Shown here piece by piece: positions 33,744 to 41,313 of a DNA stretch of 64,000 nucleotides (positions within the stretch are counted from its first letter, which is position 1; every line of letters starts with the position of its first letter). A model generated the notes under the pieces. That model saw nothing but the letters and a program-made list of their open reading frames with translations, did no database searches and was not told the origin of the DNA. The DNA comes from an uncultured Christensenella sp. (GTDB lineage Bacteria > Bacillota > Clostridia > Christensenellales > Pumilibacteraceae), in the NCBI GenBank assembly GCA_910579205.1, contig CAJTTD010000011.1:1-64000 (forward strand), in the 5' to 3' direction. Made by a program: the position numbers and the translations under genes.

Positions 33744-35273
33744 TTATTCCCACTCGATCGTTGCGGGCGGCTTGCTCGTAATGTCGTATACGACGCGGTT
33801 GACGTGTTTTACTTCGTTGACTATGCGTCCCGAAATTATCTGCAAAACGTCAAACGGTATGCGCGCCCAGTCGGCGGTCATGCCGTCCACGCTCGTAACG
33901 CCGCGCAGCGCGACGGTATAATCGTATGTGCGCTCGTCGCCCATTACGCCCACCGTGCGCATATCGGTGAGAACGGCAAAGTACTGCCAGATTTCTCCGC
34001 TAAGCCCGTTTTTGGCTATCTCTTCGCGGAATATGTAGTCCGCTTCGCGCAGTATGGAAAGCTTATCATTTGTAATATCGCCTATGACGCGAATGGCAAG
34101 TCCCGGACCGGGGAAAGGCTGTCGCATGACTATATGCTCGGGCAGTTCCAGCTCGAAACCGAGCCGACGCACTTCGTCTTTAAACAGCAGACGGAGCGGC
34201 TCTACAAGCTCTTTAAAGTCCACGACGTCGGGCAAGCCGCCCACGTTATGGTGGCTCTTTATCTTAGCCGAATGATTGAGCCCGCTCTCTATAACGTCGG
34301 GATAAATAGTGCCTTGAACAAGATAATCGACCGCGCCCACCTTTTTGGCTTCTTCCTCGAACACGCGGATAAACTCTTCGCCTATTATCTTGCGCTTTTT
34401 CTCGGGCTCGGCAACGCCGGCGAGCTTATCCAAAAAGCGTTTGCTCGCATCGACAGCGACAAGTTTCATGCCTTGCTCGTCGCGGAACACGCGCACGACT
34501 TCTTCCGCCTCACCCTTTCTGAGCAGTCCGTGATCGACGAATATGCATATGAGATTGGGGCATGCCCTATGTACGAGCGTTGCCGCCACCGCCGAGTCCA
34601 CTCCGCCCGACAGCGCGCACAGCACTTTTTTGTCGCCTATCTTGGCTTTGAGCTCGGCTACAGTGCGCTCCACATAGCCCGACATAGTCCACTCGCCCGT
34701 CGCGCCGCAAACGCCGTAAAGGAAATTCTTGAGTATCTTAAAACCCTCTTCGGTGTGCATGACTTCGGGATGGAACTGCACGCCGTACAGTTTTTTGCGC
34801 GCATCCTCCATTGCCGCAACGGGACAGCTGTCGGTAACCGCCGACGTAGCAAACCCTTGGGGCAGCTTTTCTATATAAATCGTATGACTCATCCAGCACG
34901 TGGACGGCGACTTTACGCCTTTGAACAGCGCGGAATCCTTTATCTTAACGTCGAGCGTGCATTTGCCGTACTCGCGCGGCCCTTCGCCCACCGCGCCGCC
35001 TAATGTGCCCGCTATGAGCTGGCAGCCGTAGCATATGCCGAGCACGGGTATCCCCATGTTCAAGATGTCCGCGTCTATGCGCGGCGCGCCCTCGTCGTTG
35101 AACGATGCGGGACCGCCCGTAAACACCAGACCTATGGGCTGCGTTTCGGCTATCTTTTCGCGCAGTTTCTGAAAAGAAATAAGCTCGCAGTAAACATTGG
35201 CTTCACGAACCCGCCTTGCTATCAACTGATTGTACTGTCCGCCGAAATCGACGACCAAAACCGTCTGTGCCAT
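33744..35273 (-). CDS. guaA: GMP synthase (glutamine-hydrolysing)
   Basis: The 509-residue enzyme has the class I amidotransferase domain first (GICYGCQLIAG with the catalytic Cys, later GVQFHPEVMHTEEG with His and Glu), then the ATP pyrophosphatase domain with the PP-loop ALSGGVDSAVAATLV, and the GuaA dimerisation domain ending in VNRVVYDITSKPPATIEWE. It converts XMP to GMP in purine synthesis. AAGGAG lies before the ATG. The upstream gap holds the structured repeat copy B but no purine riboswitch that I can recognise. Confidence 0.97.
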   Translation of the reverse strand: MAQTVLVVDFGGQYNQLIARRVREANVYCELISFQKLREKIAETQPIGLVFTGGPASFNDEGAPRIDADILNMGIPVLGICYGCQLIAGTLGGAVGEGPREYGKCTLDVKIKDSALFKGVKSPSTCWMSHTIYIEKLPQGFATSAVTDSCPVAAMEDARKKLYGVQFHPEVMHTEEGFKILKNFLYGVCGATGEWTMSGYVERTVAELKAKIGDKKVLCALSGGVDSAVAATLVHRACPNLICIFVDHGLLRKGEAEEVVRVFRDEQGMKLVAVDASKRFLDKLAGVAEPEKKRKIIGEEFIRVFEEEAKKVGAVDYLVQGTIYPDVIESGLNHSAKIKSHHNVGGLPDVVDFKELVEPLRLLFKDEVRRLGFELELPEHIVMRQPFPGPGLAIRVIGDITNDKLSILREADYIFREEIAKNGLSGEIWQYFAVLTDMRTVGVMGDERTYDYTVALRGVTSVDGMTADWARIPFDVLQIISGRIVNEVKHVNRVVYDITSKPPATIEWE

Positions 35274-35322
35274 GTTTATCTCCTTTTATATACGTTTCGT
35301 TGTCAAATATTGCGACATTACA

Positions 35323-35436
35323 CGGCTTACAAAAACTTCGTTTTTGTGCTGCTGCCGCAACAGCATTCGCTGATTACGAATGATAGCCGTTAGTTGAAAT
35401 ACGGCGCGAAAAAGCTCTTGCGAGCAAGCTTTTTCA
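35323..35436. repeat. Structured intergenic repeat, copy B
   Basis: This is the partner of 10156-10268. Hairpins: ACAAAAAC/GTTTTTGT (35329-35347), CATTCG/CGAATG (35364-35382), GCCGT/ACGGC with a 10-nt loop (35386-35405) and GAAAAAGCT/AGCTTTTTC (35408-35435), the last a terminator-like stem. The second hairpin differs in sequence from copy A but keeps the base pairing. It follows the last RiPP-operon gene by 43 bp and precedes guaA. Confidence 0.7.
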
Positions 35437-35479
35437 CTTGTATTATAACATTCAACGCGTATAAAAGCAAGCTTTTATG

Positions 35480-36238
35480 CTATGCGCAAGGTTTAAAATA
35501 CAGATTATACGTAACGGCTTTGTTTTCGGATATTGCCGTTTGAATAAACTGCAACTCGTAGCCCTTTTTTATTACCGAATTTAATTTATCTTGGACCGAT
35601 CTATCGAAAAACTCGCTCGGCAGATCGTAGGCTCGTTTCGGCACATCGTATTCCGCATAGAATTTAAGCTTGAATGCGTCGGGGGCAAAATCGGGCGCTG
35701 TCATATGCAAGCGCTCGTCCCCGCAGCGCGGATAAAAAAAAGCACTGCTACAGCCCAAAACGGAGACTACCGCATCATCTATAAATTTTTCGGCAAAGCA
35801 CGTCGAACCGCTTTTTTGCAGTCGAAAATACGGGCATACTGCGACGCAGCGTTTGCCCGTAGCGGCGTCTACTCTTATTCCCAACACATGGTTATCGTAT
35901 GCCGTATTGCTTTCGGATAAAAAGTTCTTTAACATTTTCACTTTATCGGCACGGTAGTATGAATGTTCCGACAAAAGATATGACTCCAATTCATGCAAGT
36001 CGGCACTGCGCAAAGAAAAATCGTATTTAACGAATTTATCGCCTTCTTTACCTGCGGAAAAACAAATCAGCTTTTTTTCGGTTACTGCCCGATCGAAAAA
36101 TTCTATACCTATGCTCGCGATCGGCCGAACGATTTTATAATATATTCGATCGCGCACTATAAAGCCATCCTCTACCGTGATCGCGTAGAAGTCTATATCG
36201 TTCCTTTTACATTCCGAAACGTCTGTAAATTTATTCAT
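35480..36238 (-). CDS. Unknown protein encoded behind the RiPP precursor
   Basis: A 252-residue soluble protein without signal peptide or membrane helix. It has mixed alpha/beta character and five cysteines, and no recognised motif. It starts 22 bp after the precursor peptide stop and ends 43 bp before a terminator-like repeat, so it is the last gene of the candidate RiPP operon. It could be a modifying, leader-binding or immunity protein, but nothing in the sequence decides. The ribosome site is weak. Confidence 0.65.
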   Translation of the reverse strand: MNKFTDVSECKRNDIDFYAITVEDGFIVRDRIYYKIVRPIASIGIEFFDRAVTEKKLICFSAGKEGDKFVKYDFSLRSADLHELESYLLSEHSYYRADKVKMLKNFLSESNTAYDNHVLGIRVDAATGKRCVAVCPYFRLQKSGSTCFAEKFIDDAVVSVLGCSSAFFYPRCGDERLHMTAPDFAPDAFKLKFYAEYDVPKRAYDLPSEFFDRSVQDKLNSVIKKGYELQFIQTAISENKAVTYNLYFKPCA

Positions 36239-36260
36239 TTATCGCTATCGCAAAATTATC

Positions 36261-36464
36261 TTACCAAAAATCGGTGTTGGCAGTGCAGCGCGCCGTACAG
36301 TTGTCGTCGCAACTTCCGCTACAAGAATCGGCGCAACCGCTTATGCAGCTGCCGCTACACGAAAACGCGCACGAAAAAGACACGCCGCATGTCGCCTCAC
36401 ATAGCTTATTGGAAGTGATGCGCGCTTTTATCTTACACAAAAGCTCCGGATCGATCTTAAACAT
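36261..36464 (-). CDS. Cysteine-rich RiPP precursor peptide (C-x3-C ladder)
   Basis: The 67-residue peptide follows a strong AAAGGAG. The first 21 residues (MFKIDPELLCKIKARITSNK and L) look like a leader. The rest has eleven cysteines in all: C10, C22, C26 and then eight at exact four-residue steps from C32 to C60 (SCAFSCSGSCISGCADSCSG, SCDDNCTARC), ending TANTDFW. The intervening triplets are small or polar residues. A radical SAM/SPASM enzyme lies directly upstream, which is the pairing seen for thioether-bridged peptides (sactipeptides, ranthipeptides such as SCIFF). Metal binding is an alternative reading of so many cysteines. Confidence 0.8.
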   Translation of the reverse strand: MFKIDPELLCKIKARITSNKLCEATCGVSFSCAFSCSGSCISGCADSCSGSCDDNCTARCTANTDFW

Positions 36465-36505
36465 TATATTCTCCTTTGATTTTATTTACAAGCAAGTAGT
36501 TTTTG

Positions 36506-37621
36506 CTACTGCAAGTTTTGAATATGTACAATGCTCCGCAACAACGCTTGCTCAGTGTCTTTATCGCACTTAAGCGTCCCGCGCGCCCATTCAATAGCTT
36601 TTAGCTTGGCGTTGGCTGCAAAAATCATTTTATACAATTTGCACCGCGCTTTATCCGGTTTATAAAGATCTCCGCAGCTTAAATAATTACTGCCCAAACA
36701 GAACGGACATATCTTCAGATAATAACAGTCCGCGCATTCACGGTCGAGCAAATCAATGTCAAGTTCATCATGGATATTCGCTTGCTCTGTAGTTATGGCT
36801 TTTGATCCGGCGGAGATAGGAGCAAAAAGTTGACAAGGATACGCTGTTCCGCGCATGTCGTAACACACCATAGCAGTACCCGTGCCGCAGTATTTTTTTA
36901 TCTTTTCATTCGACTGCGTGTCGTAAGCGAGTCTTTCTATTTTAAAATCGAGCATCGAACATTTTTTTATATTCGGGTCGTCCGCATACCAAGAAATAAG
37001 ATCGTTCAATTGTTCCGCCAGCGTCTTTACGTTCGATTCGGACAACCAGTCTACCATATATGCCAAATTGCACGCCACCGTAAAACCCAAAGACGTTAAA
37101 TACTTGACGCTCTCCGAAAAATACGGCATGGACAGTTCGGACACGGTCATTTTTATCGGCTGTTCCGGATAGTTTTTCAAAAAGAACGCTAAATCTATTT
37201 TATCGAAGCTATCCGATCGATTTAAATTATGGGCGACACGGTTTCCGTCTAAGCTTAACCCTACGCTGAAATTTTTCCGCGCGCTCAACCACTCGGCAAT
37301 ATCCCCGTGTACCAATGTGCCGTTTGTAGTTGCAAAAAACCGTATTTTGCCTTTATAGAACGACATGACATAATCGTAAACTTGCTTTATCAGATCGAAA
37401 TTCAAAAAAGGCTCGCCGCCGAAAAACTCTATATAAGTGTTTTCTTTGGGTTTTCCGTAAATAAGCTCTCGATCTATGATCTGCTTGGCGCGATCAAACG
37501 TCATGTCAGATGCGGACTTGTTGTGTTCGTAACAGTACACGCACGACAGATTGCATCGTTCCGTTACTATCAAAGATATGGTACGCGTGTTAGACTCGTT
37601 CATTTCGGTTGTTATAGCCAT
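36506..37621 (-). CDS. Radical SAM/SPASM peptide maturase
   Basis: The 371-residue enzyme starts at 37619-37621 (AAGGTG upstream; one-base overlap with the previous gene). TERCNLSCVYCYEHN is the CxxxCxxC radical SAM site and EFFGGEPFLNF the GGE motif. The C-terminal SPASM region has many cysteines: CGTGTAMVCYDMRGTAYPCQ, then ECADCYYLKICPFCLGSNYL and SCGDLYKPDKARC, enough for two auxiliary 4Fe-4S clusters. This is the maturase type that forms thioether bonds from Cys to other residues in RiPP precursors. The precursor is the next gene, 41 bp downstream. No separate RRE domain is evident. Confidence 0.9.
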   Translation of the reverse strand: MAITTEMNESNTRTISLIVTERCNLSCVYCYEHNKSASDMTFDRAKQIIDRELIYGKPKENTYIEFFGGEPFLNFDLIKQVYDYVMSFYKGKIRFFATTNGTLVHGDIAEWLSARKNFSVGLSLDGNRVAHNLNRSDSFDKIDLAFFLKNYPEQPIKMTVSELSMPYFSESVKYLTSLGFTVACNLAYMVDWLSESNVKTLAEQLNDLISWYADDPNIKKCSMLDFKIERLAYDTQSNEKIKKYCGTGTAMVCYDMRGTAYPCQLFAPISAGSKAITTEQANIHDELDIDLLDRECADCYYLKICPFCLGSNYLSCGDLYKPDKARCKLYKMIFAANAKLKAIEWARGTLKCDKDTEQALLRSIVHIQNLQ

Positions 37622-38706
37622 TATACAGACACCTTGCCGTCCGAGCATTGAACGATACGCGCTTGCGTGCCGACATTCCATCCGTCGCCTTTTTGCACCG
37701 CGCGCCATTCGTCGCATGTGCCGCCGTACGATATGCTTTCAAGCCCGTCGCAATCGTAAAAAGCATACGCCCCTATCTCCGACACCGTTTGCGGTATGTA
37801 TGCGTTTTTTATTCCGTCGCAATCGTAAAAAGCATAGCTTGATATTTTTTCCAGTCCGTCGTCAAGTATCGCATTAACCAAAAGCCCGTCGTACACAAAC
37901 AGATCGTGCGTGTAGTAAGTCGGATTGCAGTACTTATCCGCAAAACTGATTTGACACCATTGCGTAGCAGTGCCGAGATAAACGACGTTTTTGAGCGCAC
38001 CGCACTTTATAAACGCTTTTTTGCGAATGTTTTTTATCGACGAGGGGATGGTAATACCGTTCAACCCGCCAAAGCTTCTGAAAGAGCATTTGCTTATACC
38101 CGTTACGGGCTTTCCTTCCACTTCGGCAGCGACAGTCAAATATCGCAGACCTTTCCCGCTGTACCCCACAAGCTCCATTTCGTCTGCGTCCGATTCTTTC
38201 AGCAAACGCTCGGTCAGACTGTAACCCGCGTACATACCGTTCTCATACAAGCGCGGCGTAGAAGCGCCGCTGTCGGCAAACCACATCGTACAGCCCAAAA
38301 TCGTGATAGGTAGCGACACAGTCAGCGCGCATACGTTAGCAACGCGCATAAAACCGCCTTTTGATAAAGCTGTATCTATGATACGGGAAGTAAACAATAA
38401 CGCCATGCCTATCCCCGTCATTATCCAAAACAGCTCCGATACGGCAACGGTACAAATTGCACCGACGACACATGAAACACCGCCGACTATCGCGCCTATT
38501 ACCCCGAATAATGTCGGATCATCGCACTTACCGAATTCGATACAACCTATCACAAGCAATAAACACAGAACCGCTCCGCCCATAACTATCCACGGCATCA
38601 CTTTTCCCGTGATCGCGGCGTCGTAATAATAAGATATAAATACGATCGATATTACGGTCAACACGACTGCGTTAGATGTTCCCAAAATGCGCTCTGCTTT
38701 ATTCAT
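37621..38706 (-). CDS. Membrane protein with BspA-type leucine-rich repeats
   Basis: The 361-residue protein has four or five helices in the first 150 residues, then an extracytoplasmic region with BspA-like LRR_5 repeats (ITIPSSIKNIRKKAFIKCGA, LEKISSYAFYDCDGIKNAYI, VSEIGAYAFYDCDGLESISY). Such repeats bind proteins or surfaces. It overlaps the radical SAM gene by one base and so belongs to the RiPP operon; export, immunity or target recognition are possible roles. The ribosome site is poor. Confidence 0.75.
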   Translation of the reverse strand: MNKAERILGTSNAVVLTVISIVFISYYYDAAITGKVMPWIVMGGAVLCLLLVIGCIEFGKCDDPTLFGVIGAIVGGVSCVVGAICTVAVSELFWIMTGIGMALLFTSRIIDTALSKGGFMRVANVCALTVSLPITILGCTMWFADSGASTPRLYENGMYAGYSLTERLLKESDADEMELVGYSGKGLRYLTVAAEVEGKPVTGISKCSFRSFGGLNGITIPSSIKNIRKKAFIKCGALKNVVYLGTATQWCQISFADKYCNPTYYTHDLFVYDGLLVNAILDDGLEKISSYAFYDCDGIKNAYIPQTVSEIGAYAFYDCDGLESISYGGTCDEWRAVQKGDGWNVGTQARIVQCSDGKVSV

Positions 38707-38798
38707 TGTTTTTATTGCGAGTTTTCCGCTTCGACAACTGCGCAGCGTTTATTCGCATGCTCCTTTTATTTGTCTCTCGTTATTTGTGTTTGAAATTT

Positions 38799-40589
38799 TC
38801 AGCACCAATTGATTTCGGTTATCAATTCTCCGTTTTTCCCGTTCGTTCGAGATGCCGCCGAAATATCGCAAGTGATCTTTATTTCGTCGCATAAGGCTTT
38901 CCCGCCGCTGCCGGGCGTTCCGTATGCGCCTCTGCTCGCAGTTGTATTTCCCAAGACCGACGCATTCCATCCGGAGGTATCGTTGTCATGCACACCGCCC
39001 GCCTTGCCTGTCTTGCCGCCGTTCCCGCCGACTAACGTAAGACTTCCGCTCGAATACGTCAAGACTGCGGCATTGACAGCGATACCGCCGTCGCCGCCAT
39101 TGCCGCCGCGTCCGCCGACCACGTGCTTTTCGCCCTTTGTAAATTCCCTTCTATTACATTCGCTGGCATCGCCGCCGCTGCCGCCGTTGCCGCCCGCGAT
39201 ACGAACTTCGCCTAAAGATTCGCCGATAAATATAACGATATCGTCGGTTACTCTTACCCCGTCGCCGCCGTCGCCGCCGCGAAACCCGTTTCTGCCGTTA
39301 CTGCCGTCGCCGCCGTTGTCGCCGATAGCGCGATTGTAAGCATTCCCGCCGTTGCCGCCGATAACTTCGAGCATATTTTCTCCTGCAAAGACGCTCAAGC
39401 TTGCCGCTATAATACCGTCGCCGCCGCGCCCGCCGTTTTCGACGCCGCTTTTGCCGTCCCCGCCGCGCACTCGCAACGGAGCTCTGCACATTATTTCAAG
39501 CGTATTATTTACTAAATTTATAGCCGGCGCACCGTTTTCGCTCGTTCCGATATAATTATTTGTTCCTATCGTTTCTATTATTATTGTTCTGTCGCTCGTA
39601 GAAGTTACTGTACCCCAAGGAGAGTCGCCGATTATATTGGCGTTTTTCAAAATTATGTGAGCCGCGCTGTCAGAGCCGCCGCCTATGGAAATATTGATAT
39701 TCTCATAGCTTGTTTCCGGATCGCCGTACAACAGCGCATTTGCGTTTTGACCGGAAAGCACGATCGTGCCCGATGCCGATCTCAGATCCACCGCCCGTCC
39801 CAATAACAGCGCCGAATATTCGCCGTCGGATGTTATAGCTCCGCTCGCAACGCTTTCGCCGTCCGCAGTCCAACTGATAACGTCCAAGTCGCCGATTTTT
39901 AAACCCAATGCGGCGTCGGCGATATCCGTTCCGTACTCCACCGTAAGCTCCTCTATCAAGGTTTTGTCGTCGCCCGTACCGTTGAAAAACTTTACATTTA
40001 ACTTTTCGTACCCGACGTCGGCATAAAGCTTCACCTTATATCCGTCGCCTTGTTCATAATTGGAATGATCGAAGACTTTGTAATTTTGAGTAGCGCGCCC
40101 GTCGCCGTCCGCAATAAGATCGCCGCCGTTCGACGCCGTGCGCCATCCGTTGAATACTCTGTGAACGCCGACATTCAGTATAGGCAATGCCCCGAGTTCT
40201 TTACCGCTCTCTGCGCTTATTGCGCCGTCGCTCGACAATGTTCCTTCATCGTAACAAAATTCGAATTTGTACTCCCGTGCGACAAATCTGACGAAAAGCA
40301 CAATGTCTTTGGCATCCAAAAACGGTCTTACGCTCCGTCCGTCCGCGTTTACGTATTTTGTCCCGTCGACCTCCGAATCGTACAAACCGTCAAATACATA
40401 TCCGTCCTTAACGGGTATTTCGGGTATTTCATACACGTCATCCAAGCGCACTTCTATTACATATTCGTTGTCGTATGCGTATCGAACAGTATAAACCTTA
40501 TCCGCATCTTTATCTTTGCAACCCATCGATATAAAAGTCGATAGTGCGACTGCAAAAATAAAACCTAATACTATCCCAACTTTTTTCAT
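38799..40589 (-). CDS. Glycine-rich lipoprotein with InlB-type repeats
   Basis: The 596-residue protein starts at 40587-40589 behind GAGGAA. Residues 1-24 are a lipoprotein signal (lipidated Cys in ISMGC). Two InlB_B/Listeria-Bacteroides repeats follow (ending GYVFDGLYDSEVDG and VFNGWRTASNGG). After a beta-strand-rich part, about residues 375-560 are a run of Gly-Gly-Asp/Asn-rich repeats (GGDGGDGVRV, GGNGGSGGDA, GGRGGNGGDGG). The first gene of the RiPP operon, it should be surface-anchored and may be a target, receptor or adhesin. The glycine-rich part resembles PGRS-type surface proteins in style only. Confidence 0.78.
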   Translation of the reverse strand: MKKVGIVLGFIFAVALSTFISMGCKDKDADKVYTVRYAYDNEYVIEVRLDDVYEIPEIPVKDGYVFDGLYDSEVDGTKYVNADGRSVRPFLDAKDIVLFVRFVAREYKFEFCYDEGTLSSDGAISAESGKELGALPILNVGVHRVFNGWRTASNGGDLIADGDGRATQNYKVFDHSNYEQGDGYKVKLYADVGYEKLNVKFFNGTGDDKTLIEELTVEYGTDIADAALGLKIGDLDVISWTADGESVASGAITSDGEYSALLLGRAVDLRSASGTIVLSGQNANALLYGDPETSYENINISIGGGSDSAAHIILKNANIIGDSPWGTVTSTSDRTIIIETIGTNNYIGTSENGAPAINLVNNTLEIMCRAPLRVRGGDGKSGVENGGRGGDGIIAASLSVFAGENMLEVIGGNGGNAYNRAIGDNGGDGSNGRNGFRGGDGGDGVRVTDDIVIFIGESLGEVRIAGGNGGSGGDASECNRREFTKGEKHVVGGRGGNGGDGGIAVNAAVLTYSSGSLTLVGGNGGKTGKAGGVHDNDTSGWNASVLGNTTASRGAYGTPGSGGKALCDEIKITCDISAASRTNGKNGELITEINWC

Positions 40590-40619
40590 TTTTTCCTCGG
40601 TTGATTTTATATTATGAAT

Positions 40620-40648
40620 AATATAACAAACGAAAAAAGCCTTGTCAA
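40620..40648 (-). promoter_or_regulatory. Promoter of the candidate RiPP operon
   Basis: Minus strand: TTGACA (40643-40648), 17 bp, TATATT (40620-40625). It sits beside the inverted repeat at 40651-40688. Confidence 0.85.
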
Positions 40649-40650
40649 GC

Positions 40651-40688
40651 AAATCACTACTGTAGCACAGATATAAGAGTGGTGATTT
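40651..40688. promoter_or_regulatory. Inverted-repeat operator between RiPP operon and XRE gene
   Basis: AAATCACTACT (40651-40661) and AGTGGTGATTT (40678-40688) are inverted repeats with 10 of 11 matching positions. They lie between the -35 of the reverse promoter and the -10 of the forward XRE gene, where one repressor could control both. Confidence 0.65.
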
Positions 40689-40692
40689 TTGC

Positions 40693-40698
40693 TAAACT
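40693..40698 (+). promoter_or_regulatory. -10 box of the XRE gene (leaderless)
   Basis: TAAACT ends six bases before the ATG at 40705 and there is no ribosome site. The -35 region is poor and overlaps the operator, in keeping with regulated transcription. Confidence 0.5.
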
Positions 40699-40704
40699 AA
40701 CAAT

Positions 40705-40953
40705 ATGAATCTAAACCAATTTATATCGGAAAAGTTGGAAAAACTGCGCAAGGAAAAAGGCTTAGGCGTATACACACTATGCAACAAAGCGGCTATATCT
40801 TATGAAACGTACCGAAGCATACGCAAAAACCGCAACAAGGATATATATTTAAGAACTCTGCTTATTCTGCTCCAAACTCTTAACATTTCACCGAAAGAAT
40901 TTTTCGACGATCCCGCGTTCACAGACGGCACTATAGATCTGGACTTTAAGTAA
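40705..40953 (+). CDS. XRE-family regulator divergent from the RiPP operon
   Basis: The 82-residue protein is a single helix-turn-helix domain: FISEKLEKLRKEKGLGVYTL then CNKAAISYETYRSIRKNRNK (recognition helix) and LRTLLILLQTLNISPKEFFD, the typical Cro/C1 ending, with a short acidic tail. It probably binds the inverted repeat at 40651-40688 and controls both its own gene and the lipoprotein-RiPP operon. The start is leaderless, without a ribosome site. A terminator follows. Confidence 0.85.
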   Translation: MNLNQFISEKLEKLRKEKGLGVYTLCNKAAISYETYRSIRKNRNKDIYLRTLLILLQTLNISPKEFFDDPAFTDGTIDLDFK

Positions 40954-40961
40954 AAATAAAT

Positions 40962-40998
40962 AAGGCGTCCGATATTTTCACATTCAAACGCCTTTTAT
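40962..40998 (+). terminator. Terminator of the XRE gene
   Basis: AAGGCGT (40962-40968) pairs with ACGCCTT (40988-40994), followed by a short T-run (TTTT). The loop is large (19 nt), so strength is moderate. Confidence 0.6.
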
Positions 40999-41067
40999 AT
41001 CTTCTATTTATTCGAGCGCGGTAGCCCGCGCTTTTATTACGCACTCAGAGTTGACTGCCACGCGATC

Positions 41068-41139
41068 GACCGAGCGCCGCGAAGCACGCAGTCCGTATGG
41101 CGACGCATATACGCCGTTTCAGTCGTTTGCGTGCTTGCC
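41068..41139. repeat. 72-bp direct repeat, distal copy
   Basis: It matches 41242-41313 at 68 of 72 positions. On the minus strand it still reads Gly-Lys-His-Ala-Asn-Asp-stop, the end of TypA, with one synonymous change (GCA for GCT). It is a detached copy of the typA tail. Confidence 0.8.
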
Positions 41140-41241
41140 GGCAAGCTGCTACATAATTATGCATGTATTTGAAACGGCGGAGATGCGAGCAAGACGGACA
41201 GCCGGCGACAAGGCGCGACGGGAGTGTAGACCACCCTACAT

Positions 41242-41313
41242 GACCGAGCGCCGCGAAGCACGCAGTCCATATTGCGACGCATATACGTCGTTTCAGTCGT
41301 TAGCGTGCTTGCC
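41242..41313. repeat. 72-bp direct repeat, copy covering the typA stop codon
   Basis: It covers the last six codons and stop of typA plus 51 bp of 3' sequence, including the hairpin CGACG-TATATG-CGTCG just after the stop. The distal copy keeps this hairpin with a G-T wobble. The two copies are 174 bp apart. Confidence 0.8.

Noticed and set aside
35274..35479. Purine riboswitch upstream of guaA
   Set aside because: The hairpins belong to the two-copy repeat and show no purine-aptamer core; the other copy is not near a purine gene.
39050..39480. Tandem-repeat or CRISPR-like array
   Set aside because: The repetition is codon-level (Gly-Gly-Asp/Asn) within a coding region, with no constant repeat and spacer pattern.
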